From Caballeronia catudaia (lineage in GTDB: Bacteria; Pseudomonadota; Gammaproteobacteria; Burkholderiales; Burkholderiaceae): a stretch of 64,000 bases of DNA. Shown here one piece after another: positions 34,768-44,553 of the stretch. Numbering within the stretch: the first letter of the stretch is position 1; every line of letters begins with the position of its first letter. Made by a program: the position numbers and the translations under genes. The DNA is taken from assembly GCF_001544755.2 (NCBI RefSeq), contig NZ_FCOF02000022.1, positions 37,532 to 101,531 of the forward strand. Direction: 5' to 3'. Below the pieces are notes generated by a model. It worked only from the letters and a program-made list of their open reading frames with translations, made no database searches and was not told the origin of the DNA.

Positions 34768-35604
34768 GAAGGAGGCGTGACCTTGTCACGGAACGGAATT
34801 CGTTCAACTAGCGCGCGTTAATTTGACTCGGAAGCACGGAATCGATTGGATGGCCGGGAAAGCGCGGAAGTCTACGGGCTGCCCGCGCTTTGCGGACGGC
34901 GTCCGGCAACATGCCGATGAGGCTTCGTCGTAAGTAGGTTCAGTCGCGTCATCAGGAGCCCAGCCGTGAATTCGGACGATATCTGCGGAATCTTGCTTCG
35001 ACTTCCGCCCGGAGGTGCGTCAGTCCTGCCCCGGAAGCTGTGAGAGCGAGTTGAACAAGCCCGTTAAAAAGCCGCCGGAAGAAATTCGTCCGGAAGGGTT
35101 CCGAATCTGCGAACACATTTCGCCAGCCACGCTTCTCAAGCCTGCGAGGCGATATTTGCGTATCCAGCGCCTCAAAGAGCCGAGCACTCCCTAATTGGCA
35201 CGCTGTCGAAGTTCTGCGTGTTCGAAAAAGCCGCCGCCGTGCGGCGACTTTGCGATTGGCGGCGGCAAGCCGAATGTCCTTCCGCGCCGGGCGACAATTC
35301 GAGACAAGCGCCTGCACCTCTGTCCCCAGTGCCCCCGCCTAGCGCAACCCGCGCGTGAACGTCTTCTCGCCGATGCACCGACGGTCGCGTGGGATCGCAG
35401 CACAGGGGTGAGCCCGATAGAAGCCTCCGTTCGAATTTCCCTCAGGAGATGTGACCCGTCGTCAACAATGACTCACGACCCTGTGAATTTGGTCCCGCTT
35501 TGGCGGTCATTGGCGTGGACCTTGCTTTACCCGTCGATGGAGGCGAGCCCTTCGTCGAGTGAGTTCGCGAAGCACCGTCGTCCCAGCGTACCGCGGAGGA
35601 CACC
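34768..35604. other. Decayed stretch without a recognisable gene
   Basis: Overlapping short frames are present on both strands, the longest on the - strand at 34952-35317 (121 residues, ending YRPNSRLGS), but none shows a known motif or a good start. Probably remnant DNA. Confidence 0.45.
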
Positions 35605-36198
35605 ATGAAGACGCTAAAAATCGACCAACTTCGTCCCACACAAATTACCCATGGCCTGCGCGAGATTCGTCAGAAGACGCGAGCGTACGAAAAGCTCAGC
35701 AGCCACGACCTGGAGATGGTAATAGCAGAAAAGCCGGTTCCCATCGTGTACGGCCCCGGAGAGACGCCCTACGCTATCGACCACCACCACGTCGCCACCG
35801 CGCTCTGGCGGGCAAAGGTAAAGAGCGTTCCGGTGGTTCTCATCAAAGACCTCTCGGCCCTTTCCATCGCCGACTTCTGGCTCACGCTAGAAAATAACCG
35901 TTGGACCTATCCGTATAACGCTAGAGGCCAACGGGTCCATTTCACTGACATGCGGGAACATATCTGGGACCTTGAAGACGACGAGTTCCGCGGTCTGTCC
36001 GCGTCGGTTCGCGACGCCGGAGGGTACGAGAAGACTTCCGTTCCTCTCGAGGAATTCAGATGGGCGGACTTCTTTCGGTGCAATCTGGCAGTGCCCCACA
36101 GCGATGAAGAGTTCGAGTCGCTCGTCAAAGAGGCAATCAAGTTGGCAAAGAGCGAAGCCGCGATAGGCCTACCAGGCTATCTGGGACCAGCCGATTGA
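35605..36198 (+). CDS. ParB-like/Srx-fold domain protein
   Basis: 197 residues, start preceded by GCGGAGGACACC. The N-terminal part (LKIDQLRPTQITHGLREIRQ, then VYGPGETPYAIDHHHVATAL) matches the putative ParB-like nuclease domain (ParBc_2, PF08857), with the conserved DHHH region. The C-terminal part has no recognised domain. Stand-alone ParBc_2 proteins are found in environmental proteobacteria; their role is unknown and chromosome segregation should not be assumed. Confidence 0.78.
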   Translation: MKTLKIDQLRPTQITHGLREIRQKTRAYEKLSSHDLEMVIAEKPVPIVYGPGETPYAIDHHHVATALWRAKVKSVPVVLIKDLSALSIADFWLTLENNRWTYPYNARGQRVHFTDMREHIWDLEDDEFRGLSASVRDAGGYEKTSVPLEEFRWADFFRCNLAVPHSDEEFESLVKEAIKLAKSEAAIGLPGYLGPAD

Positions 36199-36277
36199 CT
36201 GTGGTCTCGTCGACCCGGATTCTTCTGGTCGCAGACTGAACTCGCTCGAGACCGCGCGGTTGGGATAGGAGGCGCAA

Positions 36278-36787
36278 ATGGACCTGATGCTTGCGATATT
36301 CGGCGAGGGACGCGACCTCGACGCCGTGCAGATGGCGGCACGGGCAGCGGCGGTGTTTTTCGGTGCACTGGTGTTGATACGCATCGCGGGCCGACGCTCA
36401 TTCGGTCAGCGGTCGCCTTTCGATTATGTCGTCGCGATACTATTGGGCGCAACGCTGAGCCGCGTTATCGTCGGCGTTTCGCCCGCCATACCCACGGTGG
36501 TCGCGTCCCTTGTGCTCGTTCTCATACACCGCGTCCTCGCTTGGTTGTGCGTTCATTCGCCTAAGCTGGAAAGAATTGTTGTCGGCGCAGAAAGGCAGGT
36601 CTTCAGTGACGGCAAGTTCGACGATAAGCAGATGTCGGCTGCGCTCATCACAAAGACAGATGTCTTCGAGACCGCGAGACAGGAACTGCATACGACCGGA
36701 CTTGAAGACGTCAGCGCGGCAGTTCTTGAGCGCAACGGACAAGTGAGCCTGATACGAAAGAAGTCAAATGGCGAGGATGAGTCATGA
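36278..36787 (+). CDS. DUF421/YetF-type membrane protein
   Basis: 169 residues with an AGGAGG site ten bases before ATG 36278. Three N-terminal helices (about 20-38, 48-66, 70-88), with the conserved RIAGRRSFGQRSPFDYVVAI segment, are followed by a cytoplasmic domain containing VFSDGKFDDKQMSAALI. This matches the DUF421/YetF family. Family members occur near stress and small-molecule genes; the biochemical role is not established. Confidence 0.83.
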   Translation: MDLMLAIFGEGRDLDAVQMAARAAAVFFGALVLIRIAGRRSFGQRSPFDYVVAILLGATLSRVIVGVSPAIPTVVASLVLVLIHRVLAWLCVHSPKLERIVVGAERQVFSDGKFDDKQMSAALITKTDVFETARQELHTTGLEDVSAAVLERNGQVSLIRKKSNGEDES

Positions 36788-37299
36788 GCCCGTCCGAGAC
36801 GCCGTGATGCCGTGAAGGGCGGCGACCAGCACCGCCAACTGTCTCGCAAGTCAGCCGAGATTCAAGCCAACGAGGTCTGTGCGTCAGTCTCGCTATGCGC
36901 TTCATCGAGATCGTGAGAGACAGAGGCGGCAGCGGTCCATCTCATCGAAGCACGAGGCTCGCCCCGCGGTGTCAGGCGGAAAGCTCGAGAGCCATCGCCG
37001 AACGTGAGGCATGCAATCTTCACTCCGTTGACGAACACATCCGACGTATCGTGACTGACGCCAACGTAGTGGCTGAACGAAAGATCGCCCTCGCGTGAGG
37101 GGCGGACCGCGCCGGCTGCGTCCTGCGCCCGATTATTTCGTTCCCATCTGTTCAGTAGTGTGGCCGCGACTTCGCGTCATTCATGTGTTGCTCCCTAATC
37201 GGTTCCACGCAAGCAAGCCCGCGCGCGGCGAGAGCAAATTAGCATAAATTGTGCAATGCAATAAGACCATGCAGATACATTGTAATCAGCTGATGAAAG
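36788..37299. other. No gene recognised
   Basis: Only short frames without family resemblance. The stretch borders the decayed recombinase and is likely remnant DNA. Confidence 0.45.
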
Positions 37300-37775
37300 C
37301 CCCAGCGAGATATGCTGGGAGTTCGCCGGCATCCTCCGGCCGGCTCTGTGCGGCACGCCACGCGATCGTGATATCGCGGACCTTCAGCAACAAAGTTCTT
37401 CGCGGCGCTGGCCGTGATATCAGCATCGAGAGCAGCGCCCGCACCGGATGATCGCCAGGCGCCGGCGTGTTCCCTTGCCCGCCTTCGACATGCGGTCGCT
37501 TGCGACTGGGTTGGGTTTCGACGGCGTTTTTCTCGCAGAGCTATCTTGAACAGGAACGACAGCGCCGCCAGCTTGCGCGGACGTTCGGATGTTCGCGTCG
37601 GACAGCGTCCGCTCGAACGCCGCGAGGCAGGCGAGCACGTGCGCCCGCGTGACGCGACGGAATTCCTCCGGTCGCGCACCGAGGCAAAGCCCATCGAATC
37701 GTGCCGGTCGCTGAGACACGCTCGGGTGCGCAGATTGTCGAGATTGGCGAACCACTCGGCTTCCGCCTGAACTGC
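37300..37775 (-). pseudogene. Decayed tyrosine recombinase (XerC/D-like integrase)
   Basis: Reading leftward across several frames gives consecutive pieces of a Burkholderia-type tyrosine integrase: AEAEWFANLDNLRTR (near 37770), GARPEEFRRVTRAHVLA with AAFERTLSDANIR, RKLAALSFLFKIALREK, NPVASDRMSKAGKGT, then PAPRRTLLLKVRDIT. These correspond in order to the N-terminal SAM-like domain and the start of the catalytic domain. At least three frameshifts break it, and the C-terminal catalytic R-H-R-Y part is missing or unreadable. It is a relic of an integrated element. Confidence 0.65.
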
Positions 37776-38030
37776 GCGGCCCCGAGCCGCCGCGCTGGTT
37801 CATCCGAGGCTGGAAGAACTGCCGTGGTCCTCTCCGGGAAGCTCGGCGCCAGCGCGCGGAACAGCGCAATCAGTTCGGCCGGCGTGATTACGTTACGGAT
37901 TTCACGCCATTGTTCCAGCTCGCAGGGCCGCTCATTGACGTCGTGGAAGCACCGTCTCCGATCCGATCAACAGAAGGCCGGCGTGACTTTTCAGCAATCG
38001 ATAGGCAAACCCGGTCGGTTCCTTTCGATG

Positions 38031-39167
38031 TCAGAACCGCATGGCGTCGAAGGTTGAGGCAGCACGCATCACTTGGATGTCTTTCAGCCAGCGCTTCAGA
38101 TTCTTGATGTCTTCGAACGCGGCGAGGTCGTGTTCAAGGGTTCGGACATTGAGCCGGAGTTCCTTGAGATCAACGGCGAGATTTCGCAGAACGGTATCCG
38201 GCGAGACCGGCTCGATAGGATCGATTCCGTACGTGTACCGAAAGGCGCACTCGACGTGGAGGATTTCCTGATCGAGTTCGCGTACCTGCTCCTTCAGGAT
38301 CGTGTTGTAGTGTTTCAGACGCTCGTCGCTCATGCTGCTGAGGGCATGCTGATCGATATGCTCGAGCTCAAGTTGCAGCTCTAAGAGCTGCAGTAGGTTG
38401 TTTTTCTGGTAGGCCTCGTTGACGCGTTGCATCAACCTGGTTTTGCGGTGGCGCTCCTGCGGATCGGTTTCGCGATCAGGGTGTAATGTGCTGGCGAGTT
38501 TGCGGCGGTAGACTTCGCGCATGGAAAGGCTCATCTGCGCCTGCTGTTCTTGCGCGCGGGCCTCGGCGGCCTGTTGCCTGGGCGATTTTTTCCGTTTCGC
38601 GCGCTGAACATCCCGCTCGGCTTGTTTTTCCGCCGCTTCCACCTGACCTTGCTGGATGTGCGCCTGTGCGCGCTGCAGCAGTTCTTCCGGAGAACTCAGA
38701 TCGAGATCGTCTCCGAGTTCGACACCGAGTACCGTCTCGAGCATGGATTTCATCCCGTCGACTTCCGCAGCCATTTGGCTGTCGTAGTCAGTGGGGCTGT
38801 ACTTGTCGTAGATGGCTTTCAGTTCCTTGCCTTCATCCTCGTCTTCGTCTATCAGATTGCCCGCCAGATGGGTGATCACAATACCCATCTTCCGACGTTC
38901 TGCCTTGGTCAGTTCTTTTTGCACATAGGCCTGATCGAGGAAATGCACCATCCGGATCTGCAGTGTGGTCGAAGTGCATTCGAGGGGCAGAAATTCGCTG
39001 ACGTACCGCTGCTGGAATGTGGGCGTGACCGTTTCCCAGGCGCGAAGCTGCTTGCGGCGCTTGTCGATCTGCTTGATCAGCGAATTGAACCCCTTTTGCC
39101 CTCTCGACAAGGCGGGTTTGTCGTGATCGAGTGCGATGCTGACGGAGCGCAAGTTTGTCCTGGTCAT
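38031..39167 (-). CDS. J-domain (DnaJ-like) protein
   Basis: 378 residues from ATG 39167 (MTRTNLRSVSIALDHDKPAL). The centre is charged and helical with a long basic coiled-coil-like stretch (about 185-225). A J domain follows, with the HPD motif in YRRKLASTLHPDRETDPQER and MQRVNEAYQKNNLLQLLELQ. It would stimulate an Hsp70 ATPase. Such J proteins with a C-terminal J domain are seen on proteobacterial accessory elements; partner and target are unknown. It may relate functionally to the hsp20 genes 8 kb away, but they are not linked by an operon. Confidence 0.72.
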   Translation of the reverse strand: MTRTNLRSVSIALDHDKPALSRGQKGFNSLIKQIDKRRKQLRAWETVTPTFQQRYVSEFLPLECTSTTLQIRMVHFLDQAYVQKELTKAERRKMGIVITHLAGNLIDEDEDEGKELKAIYDKYSPTDYDSQMAAEVDGMKSMLETVLGVELGDDLDLSSPEELLQRAQAHIQQGQVEAAEKQAERDVQRAKRKKSPRQQAAEARAQEQQAQMSLSMREVYRRKLASTLHPDRETDPQERHRKTRLMQRVNEAYQKNNLLQLLELQLELEHIDQHALSSMSDERLKHYNTILKEQVRELDQEILHVECAFRYTYGIDPIEPVSPDTVLRNLAVDLKELRLNVRTLEHDLAAFEDIKNLKRWLKDIQVMRAASTFDAMRF

Positions 39168-39429
39168 GGGGCAAGTTCCTGCTGAAGGTGTGAGGGACGC
39201 AACGGCTGCCCGCATTTTACCTCGATGGGCGATGTGTGAATCGAGCCGACGGTTGGCACACCGACTAATCTAGACGCATCTATATCGATAACGGATTTCG
39301 ATATGAGCGTGATCACATCAACAGCCTTCCGCCAGCCCATTGACTGGACGTCGCCGCATCGGCTCCTGCAACTGAATGCCGAGCTGGCCTTTCGCTGTCT
39401 TGCGTGCTTCTTTGGGCTGCATCGCGCTC

Positions 39430-39715
39430 GGTCCGGGTCGATCGGAATGGCGAAGGTCAGGTTCGGCACGAGTTCCGAGCTGCCATAAACCTGCACCTCG
39501 ATGCCGATCACCTTCACCGCGCGGTTGAAGACCCGGCGCCGAAGTTGCCTAGATTGCTTGCCATTCGGTCTGGAAGCAGGCAAGGCGCTTGCCGTCCGGC
39601 CCATCGCGCGGTGCCGCTGACAATGATGCCTGCGGTGAGGGTCGTCTGAGAGCGCGCCGGCGAGCCGATCGTCAGCACCTGCTCGCCGGGCGGCACCTCC
39701 GAGTCGCACGCAACC
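39430..39715 (-). pseudogene. Decayed trypsin-like serine protease (DegP/HtrA type)
   Basis: Two frames read in order give EVPPGEQVLTIGSPARSQTT, LTAGIIVSGTARW, LLPDRMASNLGNFGAG, then after a frameshift VFNRAVKVIGIEVQ and SSELVPNLTFAIPID. These match the protease core around TDAAINPGNSGGPLFN-KVIGI-FAIPID. The catalytic NSG is NFG, so the nucleophile is lost as well as the frame. The N-terminal part is not found. Confidence 0.6.
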
Positions 39716-39841
39716 TCTGGAAGGTTCAGAGAAATTGCCGAGAAAGTAATGGACTGGACGTATCCCTTTTAGCCAATTACTCGCGCAACTAACCGTCGAT
39801 ACCTCCTCTTTCTTTCTCGCTGCGCCGTCCACCCGCACGCT

Positions 39842-40091
39842 GACGGGCATGCCGAGCGTGAAGCGGCCAAGATCGTGATCAACGACGCGCGGCAAGCAGT
39901 ACAGGATGCGAGCGCAGAGATCACGCTAGGTGCGGACAAGGGTTACGACGCACAGGAATTCATCGAGGCCTGCCACGAGATGAAGGTCACACCGCACGTC
40001 GCGCAAAATACCTCGGGACGGCGTTCGGCGGTAGCTGACTCGATTGCCACGAGCGTGGGCTACGCCATTTCTCAACAAAAGCGCATACGCA
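39842..40091 (+). mobile_element. IS5-family transposase fragment
   Basis: The frame reads DGHAEREAAKIVINDARQAV, then ITLGADKGYDAQEFIEACHE, VTPHVAQNTSGRRSAV and GYAISQQKRIR, which is the conserved DDE (third region) part of IS5-like transposases. Both ends are missing. It is fused in frame to the transporter fragment that follows, forming one 214-residue frame (39875-40519). Confidence 0.78.
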
Positions 40092-40519
40092 CTGTCGTGA
40101 CGGACATTGCCAAGACCATTCTCCTGCCGATTCTGATCGGCATGGGGCTTCGCTCCATTTTCCCGTTCTCCGCGGAACCTGCGTCGAACCGGGTCATGAC
40201 GATCGCGTGGATTGTTCTGGCAGTCTCCGCCATCCTCCTGCTGGTCGTCCATAGAGAGCACCTCGTGGGGCTCAGTTGGCAAGGCGTGCTCTCGCTCGCG
40301 GCGCTGATGGTCGTCGCATTGTTCGTCGGTCAGATTCTTGGCGGACCCAACACGAATGACCGAACGGCGCTGGCAATTACCTGCGCAATGCGGCACGTCG
40401 GCGTCGCGTTGGTAGTCGCAGCAGAGTTCGTCGGGGTAAGGACATTGGTGCTCGTGATGGCGTACTTCGTGACTGCCTTTATCGTTTCGACCATCTATCT
40501 GAACTGGCGACGACGATGA
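40092..40519 (+). pseudogene. C-terminal fragment of a bile acid:sodium symporter-like (SBF/BASS) transporter
   Basis: About 142 residues with four to five helices. The segments ILLPILIGMGLRSIFPF and DRTALAITCAMRHVGVALVV match the C-terminal half of the SBF/BASS family (usual length about 300). The first half was replaced by the IS5 transposase fragment, in frame, with the junction near 40091. The product would lack the N-terminal helices and is probably non-functional. Confidence 0.65.
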
Positions 40520-40756
40520 TCCTCGAACTTCATGGCGAGGCACTCTTTCGTTAGCGCATGCGACACTGCGGGTCGGGTTCGGCCGGCTACCACTCAACCT
40601 CTACGCGGGTTTCGCTGGCGGCTCGTGGATCAGTACGCGGTCGTCGGCTCTTCTGTACGGACGGCGAGCACTTTCTTCCGGCGCACGACTGACTCGTATA
40701 TGAGTATTTGAGACCTCCGATCGTCTCGCCGGACCTTCAACGCAACGGCCGCTTGT

Positions 40757-42396
40757 GGCCCAGAGCGTGTCAAAACGCGTAGGCGCCGGGATTTTGACGA
40801 CAGGCTGCCGCAACGACAGATCGCGACTAATTGATTGCGGCACCACAAACGTAAGTCAGCGCCGAACGTATTCTAGGGCTCGTCCGCCGCGCGGTCTTTC
40901 ACGCCCGCATCGCCTTCATAACCGTGTCTGAACCTAGCACCTTGATAACCCGCTTCATGTTGTAGGCAAGCACGTGCAAGCTCATCTCCGTGCTCACACG
41001 CTCGATAGTGCGCGTCAGGAAATGAGTCGCTCCCATCCAGGCCTTGATCGTGCCGAAGGGATGCTCGACGGTCTGTCGTCGGATACGCATCATGTCCGGG
41101 GCGAGATCAAGCCGGACCTGCATCGCTTCGAGCAACCCTTCGTGCTCCCAGCGCGTTACCCGGCGTTCGGTGCTTGGGGTGCATTTATCTTTCAATGAGC
41201 ACTGTTGGCACTGCGAGCTCCAGTAGCGATCCAACTTCAGGCCACGCTCAGTTGTCCTGTCGCGCCATATGAGACGCTCGCCCGCTGGACATCGATACTC
41301 GTTCTTCTCAGCGTCGTAGATAAAATCTTCTTTGCCGAAGCGGCCGTCGAACGTTGCGCCCGAGGTCTTCGGCTTGGGAACAAACGCCGTGATGCCGGCC
41401 TCGTGGCAGGCGAGTATTTCCTCGCTCTTGTAATAGCCTTTGTCTGCAACCGCCGTGAGTTTATCGACGCCCATTTCCGTACGTGCCAACTTGGCCATCG
41501 ACGTGAGTTGGTCACGATCAATGCCGTTGTTGGTGACCTCGTGCGCGACAATCAGATGGTGCTTCGCATCGACCGCTACTTGAACGTTGTAGCCGACGAA
41601 GCCTGTCCCCCGCGTCTTCATCGAGCGTGCGTCCGGGTCCGTGAGCGACACTTGGTTGTCCGGCGCTGCGTCGAGCTGAACTTCGACTTGCTTAAGGACT
41701 TGCATCTGCTCCTTGAGAGCCGCAATCTTATCTTGCAGCCGTTCTGTCTTTGCTTTCGCGATCGTCGGCTCTTGGCGATCGGCGGTGTCCATTTGCAGAA
41801 GATAACGGCTGATGCTTGCTCGATGTCCCGCATTCGCCGTTCTAGTTTTGCGCTGGTGAAATTGCGGTCGCGATGGTTCACTGCCTTAAACTTGCTCCCA
41901 TCTATCGCAACGAGCGCTTCGGAGAACAGGTCCAGGCGTTGGCATAGCATGACGAACTGACGGCAGACGCTGCGGATCGCTTTGCCGTTGTCTTTGCGGA
42001 ATCGCGCAATGGTCTTGAAGTCCGGTGCCAGGCGGCCGGTTAGCCACATCAATTCGATGTTACGCTGGGCCTCGCGCTCAAGGCGACGACTGGATTGAAT
42101 ACGGTTCAGGTAACCGTAGATGTAAATCTTAAGCATCACCTCAGGGTGATATGAAGGCCGTCCGGTAAGTGCTGGCTCGACGCCGTCAAACCCGAGCTTC
42201 CGAAGATCAAGCTCATCTACAAAGACATCGACTACGCGCACGGGGTTCGTATCCGTCACGTAGTCGTCGAGCGCTTCGGGAAGAAGAAAGCTTTGCGTAC
42301 GATTGTCGCCTTGAACGAACCGCTTCATCTCGCTCCCTCCGCCATCGGGTGAGCTATTTTAGCAATTCAAAAAGGTGTTTTGACACGGTCTGGGGC
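40757..42396 (-). mobile_element. IS1182-family insertion sequence, nearly complete
   Basis: About 1.64 kb. Terminal inverted repeats are visible: CAGAGCGTGTCAAAAC at 40761-40776 and, on the other strand, CAGACCGTGTCAAAAC at 42392-42377 (15 of 16 identical), each flanked by GGCC-type bases. The transposase gene inside runs leftward. No clear target duplication was found. Confidence 0.8.
40899..42328 (-). pseudogene. IS1182-family transposase with one frameshift
   Basis: The first part (start 42328, MKRFVQGDNRTQSFLLPEAL) holds the N-terminal domain with GRPSYHPEVMLKIYIYGYLN and VAIDGSKFKAVNHRDRNFT. The second part continues in another frame from about 41820 (SISRYLLQMDTADRQEPTIA) through KHHLIVAHEVTNNGIDRDQL to HPFGTIKAWMGATHFLTR. 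The expected DIEASISRY reads DIEQASAV, so one base was lost near 41820. Otherwise full length, so inactivation is recent. Confidence 0.85.
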
Positions 42397-42699
42397 CGGT
42401 TGCTGCCTGATGGCGTTCAAGGCTGGATCGCGTTGCCGCCGAGGATCTGCATCAAGGTCTTCGCGTTTCGCTGTCCTTGGTCCTCCCAATTGTTGTTCTC
42501 TACACCGACAACCGTTACCGGCGATGGCGAAAGACCGGGGACGACCCGTTACGGTCCGCTTATGAAGACGCTCGAGTGAACGGGAACGCGATTTGCGACA
42601 ATTGCAATGACCGGTCGAGGTGCAACAGGCGCGCAGATGGATGGCGTAAATTCCGTTCACCGAAAGCCGGGGTTGTAGCCAGGCCTGGAGGAATCTGCG

Positions 42700-42897
42700 A
42701 TGAAACTAACTGCGAGACATCTTGTAATTGCGGCGTCGGTCGTGCTGCTGACGATGGGTGCATCTGGATGCAAGCGGGCGGACAACGGTAGCGAAACAAG
42801 CGGAGCAGCGGCGGGCAGTAACGGCACGATGGCTAATCCCGCAGCGACCGGAGCGATGGGCGCAAGCGGCCCGGCGGCAGCATCGGGCGCCAAATAA
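42700..42897 (+). CDS. Small Ala/Gly-rich lipoprotein-like protein
   Basis: 65 residues with a good GGAGGAATCTGCG ribosome site. Signal peptide with a possible lipid Cys in TMGASGCKRAD (Cys24), then a low-complexity tail rich in Ala, Gly, Ser. Not recognised. Probably an envelope protein. Confidence 0.55.
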   Translation: MKLTARHLVIAASVVLLTMGASGCKRADNGSETSGAAAGSNGTMANPAATGAMGASGPAAASGAK

Positions 42898-43465
42898 CGG
42901 AAAACACGGTAGCCCGTACACGGTGCCTGCAAGTGAGCGGGTATCAAATTGGTAGAAGGCAGACAGAAAGTCCGTCGACTGTCTGCCGGGCCGTTCACCG
43001 ACGGGAGAAGCGGCGCGGAACATACTGGAGCAGACCCGCGATCCCCGGGATCCTTACGCCTGGCGGCGGGAATCCGGGACGATCAGCGCGATATGTGGCC
43101 GGTGATGGCAGCCTACGAGGAGTAAGGTCCGTCGCGCATAGGCACTGGACGCGAGGCAGAAGCACGCCGTATGCAGTTTCCCACCGGTCGACGCGCCCGC
43201 TTCAGCGTGTGGGTCTTGTGCCCGAGGAACGTAGACGTATATTCGACGTTGGCTCGGCGCCGAACTGTGGCCATTCGATGGCGCTGGTTGAATGTCTCCT
43301 GATGGCCGGTGAACGAACCAGATCAAGTGGCCCCCAATATACATTGCCGAGCAGGTTGGCGACGTTCGGCCAAGGCGGTGCCCCTGGCGTCGCGCACGGA
43401 GTCAACCTTCTGCACACGCGCGTGCGGGAACGTGCGTTGCACGGGTCCGTGCATGTGAGGTCGTG
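42898..43465. other. No gene recognised
   Basis: A 177-residue frame on the + strand (42933-43466) has Arg/Ser-rich composition without motifs and looks spurious. I see nothing else. The 303 bases between the IS1182 end (42396) and the lipoprotein gene are also empty. Confidence 0.4.
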
Positions 43466-43720
43466 ATGCCTGATACCGAGGTGTACAAATTTCAATACAC
43501 ACGTCGACAGGGCCTGCAGCGTACCTACGATGTAGTTCTGAATATTCGCCAGCTGGAATCGGGCGTATCTTCCTACGTGGCTTGGGTCCATTTCGCGGGC
43601 GCATTCAAAGGGAATGGGCTGGTTTTCCCGCTGATCGCAAAAACGACGGAGGAAGCGGCGGTTGAAGCGAGAGGGCGTGATGAAAACGACATCGAGGAGC
43701 TCACCGGGATCGCTGAATAA
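43466..43720 (+). CDS. Small protein of unknown function
   Basis: 84 residues from ATG 43466 (MPDTEVYKFQYTRRQGLQRT). It has a plausible alternating beta pattern in the first half and an acidic C-terminus (RGRDENDIEELTGIAE). Not recognised. Composition fits a real gene; the ribosome site is weak (GAGGTC). Confidence 0.5.
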   Translation: MPDTEVYKFQYTRRQGLQRTYDVVLNIRQLESGVSSYVAWVHFAGAFKGNGLVFPLIAKTTEEAAVEARGRDENDIEELTGIAE

Positions 43721-43721
43721 C

Positions 43722-43960
43722 ATGGAAGAGCAACAACTGCACCGAGGCTTCGTTATAACTGTCAGCGTGCGAGATGACTGTGACGGCAGGTCGGCCGTCA
43801 CGGTACTGGCGGAGCGGATGTCGCGGAGTGGCGGCATTGACCGCAAGAGCGGCCGCATACTTGAGCCGAGCACTAACGCTCGTTGGTCAGTGGAGCGGCC
43901 GAGGTCAGCGACGCGATAGACCTCGCCAGGCGCGCGATCGACGCCCATCTTGGCGCATCT
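43722..43960 (+). pseudogene. Probable frameshifted small gene of unknown function
   Basis: Begins MEEQQLHRGFVITVSVRDDC directly after the previous stop. The natural-looking ending, SGAAEVSDAIDLARRAIDAH, lies in another frame from about 43882, implying an indel near there. Similar short proteins with a DARRxIDAxL-type ending occur in Burkholderiaceae, from memory. Confidence 0.35.
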
Positions 43961-44043
43961 TCGCTCGGACATTACCCTCCTGACCGTCCATCTGTTGCCG
44001 AGCACGCGGTAGCAAGCGATTGCGCGCGCGTTCCGACTGGGCT

Positions 44044-44553
44044 TTACTGCAAGGTGCCCCATCGCTCGACTGCCGGCTCGGCCGTAGCCCACTTCCAACC
44101 GTCCTGATCCTTACAGATCGACGCGACGAACCAGTCAGCGGCCGCGCCAGGCTTCTCGCCGGCAATGACCGAAAATGCAAACTCGCGACAGGTCGCCAGC
44201 GCATTATCGAACTCGCGCAGCACGCGGACCTCGCCGTGACCATTTTCGACCGGCAGCACATGTTTGACTCGCCAAGGCTTCGTTTCGCCGACCGGCAATT
44301 CACCCGCCGTAGCCGCGATCGCCATCTGCTGGTCGCCATGCAGTGACTTCATCACGCGCTTGACGGCTTCGTCGGCGGCGGCCTGCACCGCGATGCCCAC
44401 GCCGATGCCGATGGCTGGATTGCTGGTGACGGCGCCCGTCGATACGGCGGCGACCGCACCGGCCACCGCGCCGATCGACGCGCAGCCGCTCATCATCACC
44501 GTCAAACTCGCCACGACGCCGGCCGTAAGCATCGCCTCAAGGCGGTGCTTCAT
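44044..44553 (-). CDS. Lipoprotein of unknown function, tandem copy 2
   Basis: 169 residues from ATG 44553, overlapping the preceding gene's stop (ATGA). Signal with lipobox MSGC (Cys24), then a Gly/Ala-rich glycine-zipper-like stretch (about 27-60). The C-terminal domain ends DGWKWATAEPAVERWGTLQ. Clearly paralogous to the gene before it. Family not recognised; probably outer-membrane associated. Confidence 0.72.
   Translation of the reverse strand: MKHRLEAMLTAGVVASLTVMMSGCASIGAVAGAVAAVSTGAVTSNPAIGIGVGIAVQAAADEAVKRVMKSLHGDQQMAIAATAGELPVGETKPWRVKHVLPVENGHGEVRVLREFDNALATCREFAFSVIAGEKPGAAADWFVASICKDQDGWKWATAEPAVERWGTLQ

Noticed and set aside
39842..39895. - strand reading FTLGMPVSVRVDGAARKK as part of an RND adaptor
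   Set aside because: The same bases read on the + strand are a clear IS5 transposase (GHAEREAAKIVINDARQ), so the adaptor likeness is chance.
41815..41830. Programmed frameshift in the IS1182 transposase
   Set aside because: No slippery run at the site, and IS1182 transposases are normally single frames; a one-base loss is simpler.
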